From contig NZ_LR134439.1 of the NCBI RefSeq assembly GCF_900637845.1, positions 806,001 through 870,000 on the forward strand: DNA of 64,000 nucleotides, written 5' to 3'. The translations under genes and the position numbers were made by a program. Positions 24,435 to 32,423 of this stretch are shown here, in pieces. Origin of the DNA: Erysipelothrix rhusiopathiae. GTDB lineage: Bacteria > Bacillota_I > Bacilli_A > Erysipelotrichales > Erysipelotrichaceae. The notes under the pieces were generated by a model, which worked only from the letters and a program-made list of their open reading frames with translations, was not told where the DNA came from and searched no databases. How positions within the stretch are numbered: the stretch's first letter is position 1; each line of letters starts with the position of its first letter.

Positions 24435-24508
24435 TGGTGCCGCCACCGAGAATCGAACTCGGAACTGAGCATTACCATTGCTCTATTTTACCATTGAACT
24501 ATGGCGGC
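24435..24508 (-). tRNA. tRNA-Thr (anticodon GGT)
   Basis: A complete 74-nucleotide cloverleaf on the minus strand with CCA encoded. Acceptor GCCGCCA/TGGCGGC is fully paired; the anticodon stem GAGCA/TGCTC encloses loop ATGGTAA, giving anticodon GGT; the T arm is CCGAG-TTCGATT-CTCGG. The D stem is weak (GTTC against AAAT, with a G-T pair and a C-A mismatch), the D loop carries GG. A promoter and terminator flank it, so it is a single-gene tRNA unit. Confidence 0.92.
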
Positions 24509-24519
24509 ATTGCATTACT

Positions 24520-24548
24520 ATAATACTCAATGTAATTCAAAAAATCAA
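24520..24548 (-). promoter_or_regulatory. Promoter of tRNA-Thr
   Basis: On the minus strand TTGATT (24543-24548) and TATTAT (24520-24525) at 17-base spacing, placed 11 bases before the mature tRNA 5' end. Confidence 0.7.
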
Positions 24549-24691
24549 ATACTATTTTAAATAATCTTGGTGGAATAATTGTTTAGTTAAGAATAACCAT
24601 TATTTAGTAATGCTTTACTAATTTTTAGAAGTAACTTTTACTGATGAAAGCGGTATAACTGTGGTACAATGTTAAAAAATAGGAGGCAAGT

Positions 24692-25597
24692 ATGAAGGAC
24701 TTAACTTTAGTAATATTAGCTGCCGGAATGGGAAGCCGTTACGGTGGATTAAAACAAATTGACAAATTCGGAAAAAATGGCGAGGCAATCATCGACTTTT
24801 CAATCTATGATGCAATTCAAGCAGGATTTAATAAACTTGTATTAATTATTCGTGAGGAACATGAAGCAATTTTTGAAGCAGAACTTGTTGGGAAAATTAG
24901 ACCGTTTATCAATGTGGAATATGCTTTCCAAAGTACAAGTGATGTTCCTGAATGGTTTGAAGGGGTTGAAGGCCGTGAAAAACCTTGGGGAACAACACAT
25001 GCGTTGCTTGCTGCTCGTAACCAGGTTTCAGGACCTTTTATGATTATCAATGCAGATGACTATTACGGAAAAGCTGCTTTTGTAGAAATGGCACGTTTCT
25101 TAAATGAAGATGTTACAGATCAACAGGCTGCAATGATGGGATACATTGTGGACAATACAATTACAGACAACGGTACAGTAACACGTGGTGTATGTAAGAA
25201 TGTTGATGGTTTCTTAACAGATATTGTGGAAACAGATGGCATTAAGCGTACAGATAAAGGTGTTGTCGGAGGACCTGATGAAACTTTGATTGCTGATGGA
25301 ACACAAGTTTCAATGAACTTCTGGGGCTTTACACCTGCAATCTTTGATTTAATGGAATCAAAATTCGAAACATTCTTAAAAGAAGAAGTTGCGAAGAACC
25401 CTATGAAATCAGAAGCACTTCTACCGAATGATGTGGGATCTTTAATCAATGACGGTAAATTATCCGTTAAAATCTTAGATACTCCAGATCGCTGGTTTGG
25501 TGTTACATATCAAGAAGATAAACCAATGGTTCTTGCACAGTTTGCGAAGTTCCAAGAAGATGGTACATACCCAGAAAAACTTTGGGATAAAGCGTAA
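24692..25597 (+). CDS. Sugar-phosphate/NTP nucleotidyltransferase family protein
   Basis: A 301-residue protein of the NTP_transferase fold. The nucleotide-binding N-terminus reads LVILAAGMGSRYGGLKQIDK, with the GxGxR and Lys positions conserved, and the metal-binding NADDYYG lies near residue 118. Members activate sugars or small alcohols such as phosphocholine with UTP, CTP or dTTP; which applies here cannot be read from the sequence. It has its own AGGAGG site, no operon partners, and a strong terminator. Confidence 0.8.
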   Translation: MKDLTLVILAAGMGSRYGGLKQIDKFGKNGEAIIDFSIYDAIQAGFNKLVLIIREEHEAIFEAELVGKIRPFINVEYAFQSTSDVPEWFEGVEGREKPWGTTHALLAARNQVSGPFMIINADDYYGKAAFVEMARFLNEDVTDQQAAMMGYIVDNTITDNGTVTRGVCKNVDGFLTDIVETDGIKRTDKGVVGGPDETLIADGTQVSMNFWGFTPAIFDLMESKFETFLKEEVAKNPMKSEALLPNDVGSLINDGKLSVKILDTPDRWFGVTYQEDKPMVLAQFAKFQEDGTYPEKLWDKA

Positions 25598-25657
25598 AAT
25601 TAAGCTTTAGTTTAAAATTTATCACCTTCTGTGAATAGTGAAATAAAAAAAGAGTGA

Positions 25658-25700
25658 AGCATTATCGTCTGAAGATTATTCAGATGGTAATGCTTTTTTT
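25658..25700 (+). terminator. Terminator after nucleotidyltransferase gene
   Basis: A 16-base-pair stem (25658-25673 with 25679-25694, two G-T pairs), loop GATTA, followed by seven Ts. Confidence 0.8.
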
Positions 25701-25754
25701 ATTCTAATGGTGTTGGTGTTTAAAGCAATGAGGTAGGAGTATTACTTTAGAGTG

Positions 25755-25848
25755 TATAATGTTGTCCGAATACTATGTCTACAACCACAAATAGAAAACC
25801 TCCTGTTCGATAAGTATTGATAAATACTCCGTTTCAAGAGGTTTTTTC
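25755..25848 (+). ncRNA. Candidate small RNA with terminator
   Basis: In the 320-base gap between the nucleotidyltransferase and surface-protein genes a TATAAT (25755-25760) is followed about 80 bases later by a compound hairpin: outer stem AAAACCTC/GAGGTTTT, inner stem AGTATT/AATACT, then six Ts on the plus strand. The nearest upstream gene already has its own terminator at 25658, so this unit looks like a separate short transcript. No ORF is present. The -35 is poor and no family could be named. Confidence 0.35.
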
Positions 25849-25917
25849 ATATAGTTAAAAAAATCTAACGTTCATTGTAAATAATATCTATAAAGAAAAG
25901 ATTCAATAAAATTAAAT

Positions 25918-27147
25918 CTATTTAGAATTCTTATTTCGTTTTATTCTCTTCGTATTGTATAAGATAACACCGGCACTTAAAAGGAGTAGTCCAGAAAATT
26001 TTTGTTTTTTTGTGACTCCTGCATTTGGTAATGTGTCAACAGGTGTTTTTTTCACATCAGATTCAGTGTTTGTTTTTAAAACTATTTCGACACTATTTAC
26101 AATTGTTTCAACTGGATTAAGTGTAGGTTTTACAAGGTTTTCAATATGAGGTGGTTTCGTAACTCCACTTTCGGGAGTCGGACGAATGTTGATTACCTCA
26201 GGTGTGATTGCGATATCATCATTAACAGGTGTGTTTGAAACTGTAATCTCTTTAATGTTTTTCGAATAGACATATGTGATTTCCTGTTGGATGTCACTAA
26301 AGACGCCATCCGGTTCTCCATGTATGTGTTTGAAGGTGTACTCGGGGATCTCTTCTTTTTCGGTTGTATAGGATTCTCCAATGTTACCAGAGAGTGTTTT
26401 CTGCGGATGAAGATGGTTGTTGTCTTCGTCAATATAGTTTACGTAAATATCTGCGCCCTTCGAAGGTTCGATTTCTTTTTCGTAGGTTGCTCTAAATACA
26501 GTGGACATGTAAAAATCACTAAATGTCCAACTTCCACTCCGTGTTAACCCCATAAAGCTAGCCATATGGAAATGTGTATCTGAGTTACTTAATAAATCCC
26601 CTAATGTGATTTCTAGAACAGTGTCACCTACATTTACTTTATAATGAATATTTGTTAATGCTTGTGCCTCTTCCTCTGTCTTGACAATTATTTGTTTGTA
26701 ATTATCATTGTTAGGAGGGAAATTAATGGCTTCGATTGCTCCCTTATTGTTTTGGGGATAGTCACGAGGCACGATATAATACTCGTTATTATTTTTTTTA
26801 TCAAGCCATCTTACACCGTTATCATATTCATATTCTCGGGTTTTTTTGTTATCTGAAAAGCTAGTGATATAAACTTTAAAGTCCATCAAGTCATAATCTG
26901 CTGTTGTGAAAAGTAGTTGATAGTTGAGATATGAAAGACCCGAATATCCACCAGTGTAATCTAACACATCTCCGATTCTATTTTCAGCCCTTCCCATTTT
27001 TCCACTTAAAAGGTTATTCCATTCTTCGGTTTCTGTAGAATAAACGGTAATTGTCTCTTTCTCAGGTTCTTGAGCAGCTATAGTTTTATTTGTGCCCACA
27101 AACACTAAAATAAACATCAAACTTATTGATATTATTTTTTTAAACAT
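25918..27147 (-). CDS. Secreted MucBP-domain surface protein with LPNAG sorting motif
   Basis: A 409-residue secreted protein. A signal peptide (about residues 1-25) is followed by a roughly 210-residue region of unknown fold, then a MucBP domain (about 233-298, starting GADIYVNYIDEDNNHLHPQ), a Pro/Val/Thr-rich stretch, and a sortase-like C-terminus: LPNAG, hydrophobic segment FSGLLLLSAGVILY, basic tail KRIKRNKNSK. LPNAG deviates from LPXTG by Ala in place of Thr. The ATG at 27147 has GAGGAGG before it; an earlier in-frame start would add an unsupported extension. It is a likely adhesin-type protein, ligand unknown. Confidence 0.82.
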   Translation of the reverse strand: MFKKIISISLMFILVFVGTNKTIAAQEPEKETITVYSTETEEWNNLLSGKMGRAENRIGDVLDYTGGYSGLSYLNYQLLFTTADYDLMDFKVYITSFSDNKKTREYEYDNGVRWLDKKNNNEYYIVPRDYPQNNKGAIEAINFPPNNDNYKQIIVKTEEEAQALTNIHYKVNVGDTVLEITLGDLLSNSDTHFHMASFMGLTRSGSWTFSDFYMSTVFRATYEKEIEPSKGADIYVNYIDEDNNHLHPQKTLSGNIGESYTTEKEEIPEYTFKHIHGEPDGVFSDIQQEITYVYSKNIKEITVSNTPVNDDIAITPEVINIRPTPESGVTKPPHIENLVKPTLNPVETIVNSVEIVLKTNTESDVKKTPVDTLPNAGVTKKQKFSGLLLLSAGVILYNTKRIKRNKNSK

Positions 27148-27390
27148 ATAATTCCTCCTCTTTCTTAGACTGAAGGTATAAAAATTGTATCGGCTCAATG
27201 TGAACTTAGGATGTTCGCAGGCTATTGTTATAGGTACAACTATTAATTACTCGAATAAATAATATTCTATTTCTATGAATGATCTAAGTGATAATGCCTA
27301 AATTAGGAAAAAACAACCTTAAATCAGGGAATGAGTTAATGAGGCAATTTCTAATCGTTTATAGTAATAGAAAAAAATAATGAAATACCG

Positions 27391-27403
27391 TATCATAATG
27401 ATA
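27391..27403. promoter_or_regulatory. Perfect inverted repeat upstream of the DUF695 gene
   Basis: TATCAT-A-ATGATA, a perfect 13-base palindrome 25 bases before the start codon. It could be an operator or part of the promoter. The remainder of the 280-base intergenic region shows only AT-rich DNA. Confidence 0.35.
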
Positions 27404-27427
27404 TCTTAATGAAAGTAGGTTAATGTT

Positions 27428-28147
27428 ATGTATGAATCAAATTTTCAATTTTATCCACTAATAATGGATGAAAAACCACACAGTGTTCGTGTGGATCTTA
27501 ATGCACTTGTTTTCGAGGAAGGGTATCCCCACCTCTATGTCGTTAGAAAGCCGTATAAGGGGCGAGACAATGGATTTCCGACGGAACTAGCTTTTGATGC
27601 CTTGAAAACGTTTGAGGTCGCTATAACCGATCTCTTAAGTCCTATGGATGTTCAGTTTATCGGTGCTATAACTGGAAATGATGTGTGTGACTATTTCTTT
27701 GTCTCTAAAGATTGTATTGCGCTTGAGTCTATCCTCAAAGAACACTTCCCCGAAGAAGTCATCGGGGTCATTGTTCGCGAACACGATGATTTTGAAATCT
27801 ACAAAAGTGTACTTTACCCAAATGAATTTCAAATCGCAATCATCTACAATCAAAATCTTTGTTTAAACCTAGAGAACGAGGGTGAACGCTTTGAAGTAGA
27901 ACGTGATGTAGAGGTATTAACAGTTTTTGAACGTCATGAAGATGCCCAACAATTTGGTCAACACTTTGAACAATTTGCGGATAGCTTTACCCTTGAACCA
28001 CGGGAAGATGGCATGATTCAAACACGTATGATCGCTTCGATTGTACCGACATTACCCACAATGAATGGCATCTCACAACACATCGTAACCCTGACCAATC
28101 AATATAACGGATATTACGAAGGTTGGAAGTGTAGCGTCCATAAATAA
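27428..28147 (+). CDS. DUF695 and RraB-like domain protein
   Basis: A 239-residue soluble protein. The N-terminal half (PHLYVVRKPYKGRDNGFPTEL) has the look of DUF695. The C-terminal segment ends with GISQHIVTLTNQYNGYYEGWKCSVH, which matches the RraB fold pattern (LTxxxGGxYDGWxxxV). RraB inhibits RNase E in gamma-proteobacteria; in Firmicutes such fusion proteins are uncharacterised and RNase E is often absent, so that role should not be assumed. It stands alone with its own terminator. Confidence 0.75.
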   Translation: MYESNFQFYPLIMDEKPHSVRVDLNALVFEEGYPHLYVVRKPYKGRDNGFPTELAFDALKTFEVAITDLLSPMDVQFIGAITGNDVCDYFFVSKDCIALESILKEHFPEEVIGVIVREHDDFEIYKSVLYPNEFQIAIIYNQNLCLNLENEGERFEVERDVEVLTVFERHEDAQQFGQHFEQFADSFTLEPREDGMIQTRMIASIVPTLPTMNGISQHIVTLTNQYNGYYEGWKCSVHK

Positions 28148-28190
28148 AAAAGGATTGAGTCGGCACAATACCGATTTCAATCCTTTTTTA
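28146..28190. terminator. Bidirectional terminator, DUF695 gene / PTS operon
   Basis: AAAAAAGGATTGA with a matching TCAATCCTTTTTT and an inner TCGG/CCGA pairing; A and T tracts on both sides suit the two converging genes. Confidence 0.8.
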
Positions 28191-28203
28191 TATATTTTAA
28201 AGA

Positions 28204-29550
28204 CTAAGCTTGATCTTTGATTGCTTGTTCTTTAAGAATTAACTTACGGTTCCAAACCATAAGAACCGCTGAGATAGCACCGGCAATAGCAACACCGACC
28301 CATTTATATTCAACAAGTTTTACCATCATAAATGGTAACCATGAACTACCGTAATCAATACTTGAAATCAATGCAGAACCACCTGGGATTGCAAAGTTGG
28401 CTGCTTTCGCAGCTTCAGTAAAGATTGGCGCAATGTTTGTACCGATTAAAAGACCAATGGATACGGTAAAGATTCCAACGATTAGAGTACGGAAGAAGTC
28501 TCCACCACAAAGCGGTGCAATTAAAACAAACATAAATGGTAAACCTGCAAGACTTGCGAAAGGTAAGAATTGATTACCTGGAATAATAAAGGCAAGAATA
28601 ATTGTAATAGGAACCATTACAAGTGAAATTGTAAGGGTAACAGGGTTACCAACACCAACTGCTGAATCAAGTCCAATAAGAAGATTTGAGTTTTCGCCAT
28701 ATTTCTTTTGAATTTTAGCTTGGACTGCTTCACTGATAGGCATTAAACCTTCCATAAGAATTGCAGACATTTTTGGTGTTAAGACAAGAACTGCGGCCAT
28801 AACGATTGCAAGGTTTGTAATGCCTTTGAAATCATAACCAGCAACAAGACCTAATAAAATCCCAACAAATGTACCAAGAATTGCTGGATCACCAAACATA
28901 CCAAATTTTTTCTGGAATGCTTTTTCATCAAGCTTAATTTTATTAATACCAGGAATCTTATCGATAATTGCATTTAAAACATAAGCGATTGGTGCAAATG
29001 ATGCGGTAAATGCATGCGGAATTGAAATACCAGGTAAACCAAGTTGTTTTTCAACAAGCGGAGCGGTACGGTCTCCAATAACCATAATTATCACCATATT
29101 AAATGCTGCCATTAAAAGACTAACAATTAAATCATTGGTAATCATAAATACAAGAGAACCTGTAAAGGCAAAATGCCAGAAGTTCCAAATATCAACGTTA
29201 ACCGTTTTTGTTGTTTTGGTAGATAACATAATAATGTTAACCAGAATTCCAACAGGAATAATTAATACCCCAACAGCTGAACCAAATGCGATAGCACTTG
29301 CAGCCGGCCAACCAACATCAAGAACTGTTAAGTTAAGACCGAAATTCGCAACCATTTGCTTTGCAGCTGGTTCCAAGTTTTTTGTTAGTAATTCAATAAC
29401 GATATTCAATCCAATAAAACCAATACCGACCATTAATCCTGATTTGAATGCTTTACTAAATTTAACTCCAAGCGCTAAGGCAAAGAGGGTAAAGATGATT
29501 GGCATCATTACGGCAGGACCAAGATCAACAATAAAATTTAAAATTGACAT
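28204..29550 (-). CDS. PTS Gat-family permease IIC
   Basis: A 448-residue integral membrane permease of the galactitol-type (GatC/SgaT superfamily) phosphotransferase family, with about ten to twelve helices. Family signatures include MPIIFTLFALALGVKF near the N-terminus, GLPGISIPHAFTASFAPIAY, and ALAIPGGSALISSIDYGSS-like text near the C-terminus (NFAIPGGSALISSIDYG). The sugar is not determined: Gat permeases handle several polyols and pentoses. Last gene of the operon regulator-IIB-IIA-IIC, so the phosphorelay passes from IIA to IIB to this permease. Confidence 0.9.
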   Translation of the reverse strand: MSILNFIVDLGPAVMMPIIFTLFALALGVKFSKAFKSGLMVGIGFIGLNIVIELLTKNLEPAAKQMVANFGLNLTVLDVGWPAASAIAFGSAVGVLIIPVGILVNIIMLSTKTTKTVNVDIWNFWHFAFTGSLVFMITNDLIVSLLMAAFNMVIIMVIGDRTAPLVEKQLGLPGISIPHAFTASFAPIAYVLNAIIDKIPGINKIKLDEKAFQKKFGMFGDPAILGTFVGILLGLVAGYDFKGITNLAIVMAAVLVLTPKMSAILMEGLMPISEAVQAKIQKKYGENSNLLIGLDSAVGVGNPVTLTISLVMVPITIILAFIIPGNQFLPFASLAGLPFMFVLIAPLCGGDFFRTLIVGIFTVSIGLLIGTNIAPIFTEAAKAANFAIPGGSALISSIDYGSSWLPFMMVKLVEYKWVGVAIAGAISAVLMVWNRKLILKEQAIKDQA

Positions 29551-29552
29551 GA

Positions 29553-30011
29553 CTATGCTACTCCTTTAGTTAAAATATCTAAAATTTCTGTGTTCGTTTT
29601 TCCTTGTAATAATTGATTTAAGAAATCATCATCCGAGAATGTACCCATAAGTTTGCTTAAGATTTGAACTTGTTCTTCTTTGTTTTTCACAAGTAAGAAA
29701 AAGAATAGTTTTACTTCAAGGTCGTTATCGGTAACCATTTCTTTATATGAAATCGGTTGTGATACACGTACAAATGCAATACCAGGTTTATGAATATAAC
29801 TTGAATCTACATGGGGAATTGCGACGCTGCACACAGGTGCTGCAAGTCCAGTAGGATAAGTTGCTTCACGTTCCTTAAGTGCATCTAAATACGCTTCATT
29901 AACATATCCAAGATCTAAGAGATGTTGATTCATAACATCAAATAATTCATCTTGAGACGAAACTTTTAAGTCTAAAAATACTAAATCTTCATTAAACACT
30001 GTAATCACCAC
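29553..30011 (-). CDS. PTS IIA component, Gat/fructose-mannitol type
   Basis: A 152-residue phosphocarrier. The phosphorylatable histidine is His67 in CSVAIPHVDSS, and the KLFFFLLVKNKEEQVQILSKLMGTF segment is typical of EIIA of the fructose/Gat superfamily. It accepts phosphate from HPr and passes it to IIB. The GTG at 30011 gives only five bases after the IIB stop; a GTG at 29999 is also possible, and the ribosome-binding site does not settle the choice. Confidence 0.9.
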   Translation of the reverse strand: MVITVFNEDLVFLDLKVSSQDELFDVMNQHLLDLGYVNEAYLDALKEREATYPTGLAAPVCSVAIPHVDSSYIHKPGIAFVRVSQPISYKEMVTDNDLEVKLFFFLLVKNKEEQVQILSKLMGTFSDDDFLNQLLQGKTNTEILDILTKGVA

Positions 30012-30016
30012 GTTTT

Positions 30017-30301
30017 CTATAAGCCAAGGATTTCAATTACGTTATCAATCGTTGCTTGAGCACCCATACCTGTTAAGAGGGATAGACCGGACACTACGGG
30101 AATACCATAACCTTCTCCACCTTGTGCTGTAGTTACAATCACATCTTGATTGGATGCGATGGATGGTAATTCAGCTAGAGAAGTTTGAATAAATTTAACT
30201 TGATCAAGGAGGCCTTTTGCTTCAAGTCCTGCTTTAAGTTTTGATGTGGCAACAGTGCTTGTTGCGATCCCTGATCCACATGCTACAATAATAGTTTTCA
30301 T
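30017..30301 (-). CDS. PTS IIB component, Gat type
   Basis: A 94-residue IIB protein with the phospho-Cys8 in VACGSGIATST, the standard P-loop of the lactose/Gat IIB fold. AQGGEGYGIPVVSG lies in the middle. It is transcribed with IIA and IIC and separated from the upstream regulator by 12 bases. ATG at 30301 follows GGAAAGG. Confidence 0.9.
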   Translation of the reverse strand: MKTIIVACGSGIATSTVATSKLKAGLEAKGLLDQVKFIQTSLAELPSIASNQDVIVTTAQGGEGYGIPVVSGLSLLTGMGAQATIDNVIEILGL

Positions 30302-30313
30302 AAAATACCTTTC

Positions 30314-32239
30314 CTACTCAATAAAGAGCGATTTCATATAAGCAATATTCTTATTTCTAATAATGTTTGATACTTTATATTGATGGTCAATTTCTGAATA
30401 GAGTTCCGCGAATAAATCGGAATAATGCGTGCGATGGTCTTGATCAATGAGAATCATGAGAATAAGTTGAACGTGATCATATTTCCACGGGATGGGTTTA
30501 TCGAGAACACATACCACGATGGAGGGTCGGTATACAGAACCTTCGATATTGTGAGGGATACAAACGAGGTTACCGACTTCAGTAGAACCAAGCGCTTCGC
30601 GTTCTATAATTGACTCTTGACACGCTTTATCGATATAGCCGAGAGTGAGGGCTTTCTGGCTCATCATTTCAAGAAGTTCTTGAGGCGATTGCGTGTCAGG
30701 ATTTACAATAAATAGTTTCTCGTCGAATAAATCAGCGACAGAATGCGAATTTGAAGGATTTCCTTTAATATAACGCTTAATATGCGCGATATCACGATCG
30801 GTTACAATTGCGGAAACGACAACTGTAGGAACGCCTAAATTACGATCAATATGAACGGTGGAAATCAGTAAATCCACATCATCCATATCGTGTTTATCAA
30901 GTTGATAGAGTGCACTTACTTTTTTAATTTCAAGTGCATCTCCAAATTGAGACTCCAATTTTGCTTTAAGCAACATTGCGGTACCGACTCCTGTAGTGCA
31001 TACAACAATTGCGCGTGTTGTCTCACTCTTTTCGTCTTGTCGAGCCCGCTCGCGAGCACCACAGAAATGAAGTGCGAGGAAACCAACTTCATCTAAATTA
31101 AATGCTATAGCGTTTGTTTTTAGGAAATGAAAGGCTAGAACCTTCGCAATTTGTATTTCAAATGGATAATTCTTCTCGATCTCATCCAATAATTCATTGC
31201 GAATCGAAAGGCCAAGTTCAATGCGTTTCAATGCACTTTCTAAATGCGTCATCAATCCCTGTTTAAGAATTTCATCATGACGGAAATCACTACCGTAAAT
31301 TCTATAAATGTCATCGAGAGCTTCATTGAGAATTTGTAGATTGTGAGGGGACTCTGAGTTTATGTTATCAACATCTGTATGGAGTTTTTTTTGAGAACTT
31401 AAATGGATATAAATATTTATGATTTCACTTTCTGGAATTTTAAGGGTTAATGCCTCTTCCAACATTACCGCTAAAGCTTCAGCACATAAATAAGCGTTTG
31501 AATCTGTATTAATTGATGTGGTTGTGTTACTTAGACCCAGCTTACCTTGTTCAATACGTGTTAAAGCAATTTCAATGTGAATCGAAAGATTCTTAAATCC
31601 AATGTCCGTAAGATGGAGTTGATACTTTTGAATACATGTCACAATGATGCGTTCAATAATATCCATGCGTGGTGTGTTTTGACCAATGATACGGTTGATA
31701 TCAATGGTTGATTTCTCCAACACAAGGTAATCGTTAATGAGGCGACGAATACTGTTTTCATCACCTGTTAGGACTAAACCACGCTTATAATCGTTTTCAA
31801 GGAAGATGTGATATTCCCTTAAAATACGTCTTACACTGACAAGATCTCTTTTGAGTGTTGATAAACTTATAAATAAATTATCAGCAAGGGCTTCTAATGT
31901 AAAATAAGTACCATTCAAAGTGCCATTCGCAATTTTACGAATAATCCATTCAACCCGAGATTGTCTTACATTCGGTAATACGTTATTGTCAAACTCATCG
32001 TTATAGAAATACGTTTTCCACATTTCGTTTTTATGGGAGTCATCAATAAGGTAACCTTTACCGCGTAACGAGGTGATTGCCATGTTGCGTTTCTTTAAAA
32101 TGCTATCGATTGCTTGAACTTCCCGTTGAACCGTTTTACTCGATATATTCAGTTCAGTTGCAATATCATCGCTGGTAATCGCATCATGTGCATTGATTAT
32201 CAACAAAAGAATACTATTTTGTCTTTGTGTTAATTCCAT
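30314..32239 (-). CDS. PRD-containing transcriptional activator (BglG/MtlR/LicR type)
   Basis: A 641-residue regulator. An N-terminal helix-turn-helix (DDIATELNISSKTVQREV) and a second DNA-binding region are followed by two PRD domains (about 165-400), an EIIB-Gat-like module with Cys in VVCTTGVGTAMLLKAK, and a C-terminal EIIA-like module with His in NLVCIPHNIEGS. Its activity should be set by phosphorylation through the PTS, as in MtlR and LicR. It is upstream of IIB, IIA and IIC on the same strand and is probably their regulator. The ATG at 32239 follows GAGAGGTG. Confidence 0.9.
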   Translation of the reverse strand: MELTQRQNSILLLIINAHDAITSDDIATELNISSKTVQREVQAIDSILKKRNMAITSLRGKGYLIDDSHKNEMWKTYFYNDEFDNNVLPNVRQSRVEWIIRKIANGTLNGTYFTLEALADNLFISLSTLKRDLVSVRRILREYHIFLENDYKRGLVLTGDENSIRRLINDYLVLEKSTIDINRIIGQNTPRMDIIERIIVTCIQKYQLHLTDIGFKNLSIHIEIALTRIEQGKLGLSNTTTSINTDSNAYLCAEALAVMLEEALTLKIPESEIINIYIHLSSQKKLHTDVDNINSESPHNLQILNEALDDIYRIYGSDFRHDEILKQGLMTHLESALKRIELGLSIRNELLDEIEKNYPFEIQIAKVLAFHFLKTNAIAFNLDEVGFLALHFCGARERARQDEKSETTRAIVVCTTGVGTAMLLKAKLESQFGDALEIKKVSALYQLDKHDMDDVDLLISTVHIDRNLGVPTVVVSAIVTDRDIAHIKRYIKGNPSNSHSVADLFDEKLFIVNPDTQSPQELLEMMSQKALTLGYIDKACQESIIEREALGSTEVGNLVCIPHNIEGSVYRPSIVVCVLDKPIPWKYDHVQLILMILIDQDHRTHYSDLFAELYSEIDHQYKVSNIIRNKNIAYMKSLFIE

Positions 32240-32298
32240 CAATATCACCTCTCATCCATAGTTTACTTTATTTTCTATAGTGTGCAGTTCGTGTTTGT

Positions 32299-32324
32299 CC
32301 TTTGTCAACGGACATGCACAAAGG
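32299..32324. promoter_or_regulatory. Inverted repeat between PRD regulator and MFS gene
   Basis: CCTTTGT (32299-32305) and ACAAAGG (32318-32324) with a 12-base gap, nested with TGTCC/GGACA. It lies between two divergent genes and could be the operator of the PRD regulator. Confidence 0.4.
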
Positions 32325-32385
32325 CTTGAGTCGGTTAGGTAGCGACATGGCAAAAGGCGAGTTGGTAAGAATTCCAGAAGCCTTA

Positions 32386-32394
32386 TGATATAAT
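32386..32394 (+). promoter_or_regulatory. Extended -10 promoter of the MFS gene
   Basis: TGATATAAT, 30 bases before the GTG start, without a clear -35. Confidence 0.5.
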
Positions 32395-32423
32395 GACCGA
32401 AGAAGATTTAGTGGAGGATTGTT

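Noticed and set aside
27428-28147. RNase E inhibitor function of the RraB-like domain
   Set aside because: RNase E itself is not expected in this lineage, so the fold similarity does not support the function.
29135-29569. 144-codon plus-strand ORF opposite the IIC permease gene
   Set aside because: Shadow of the membrane protein gene; no ribosome-binding site and no domain.
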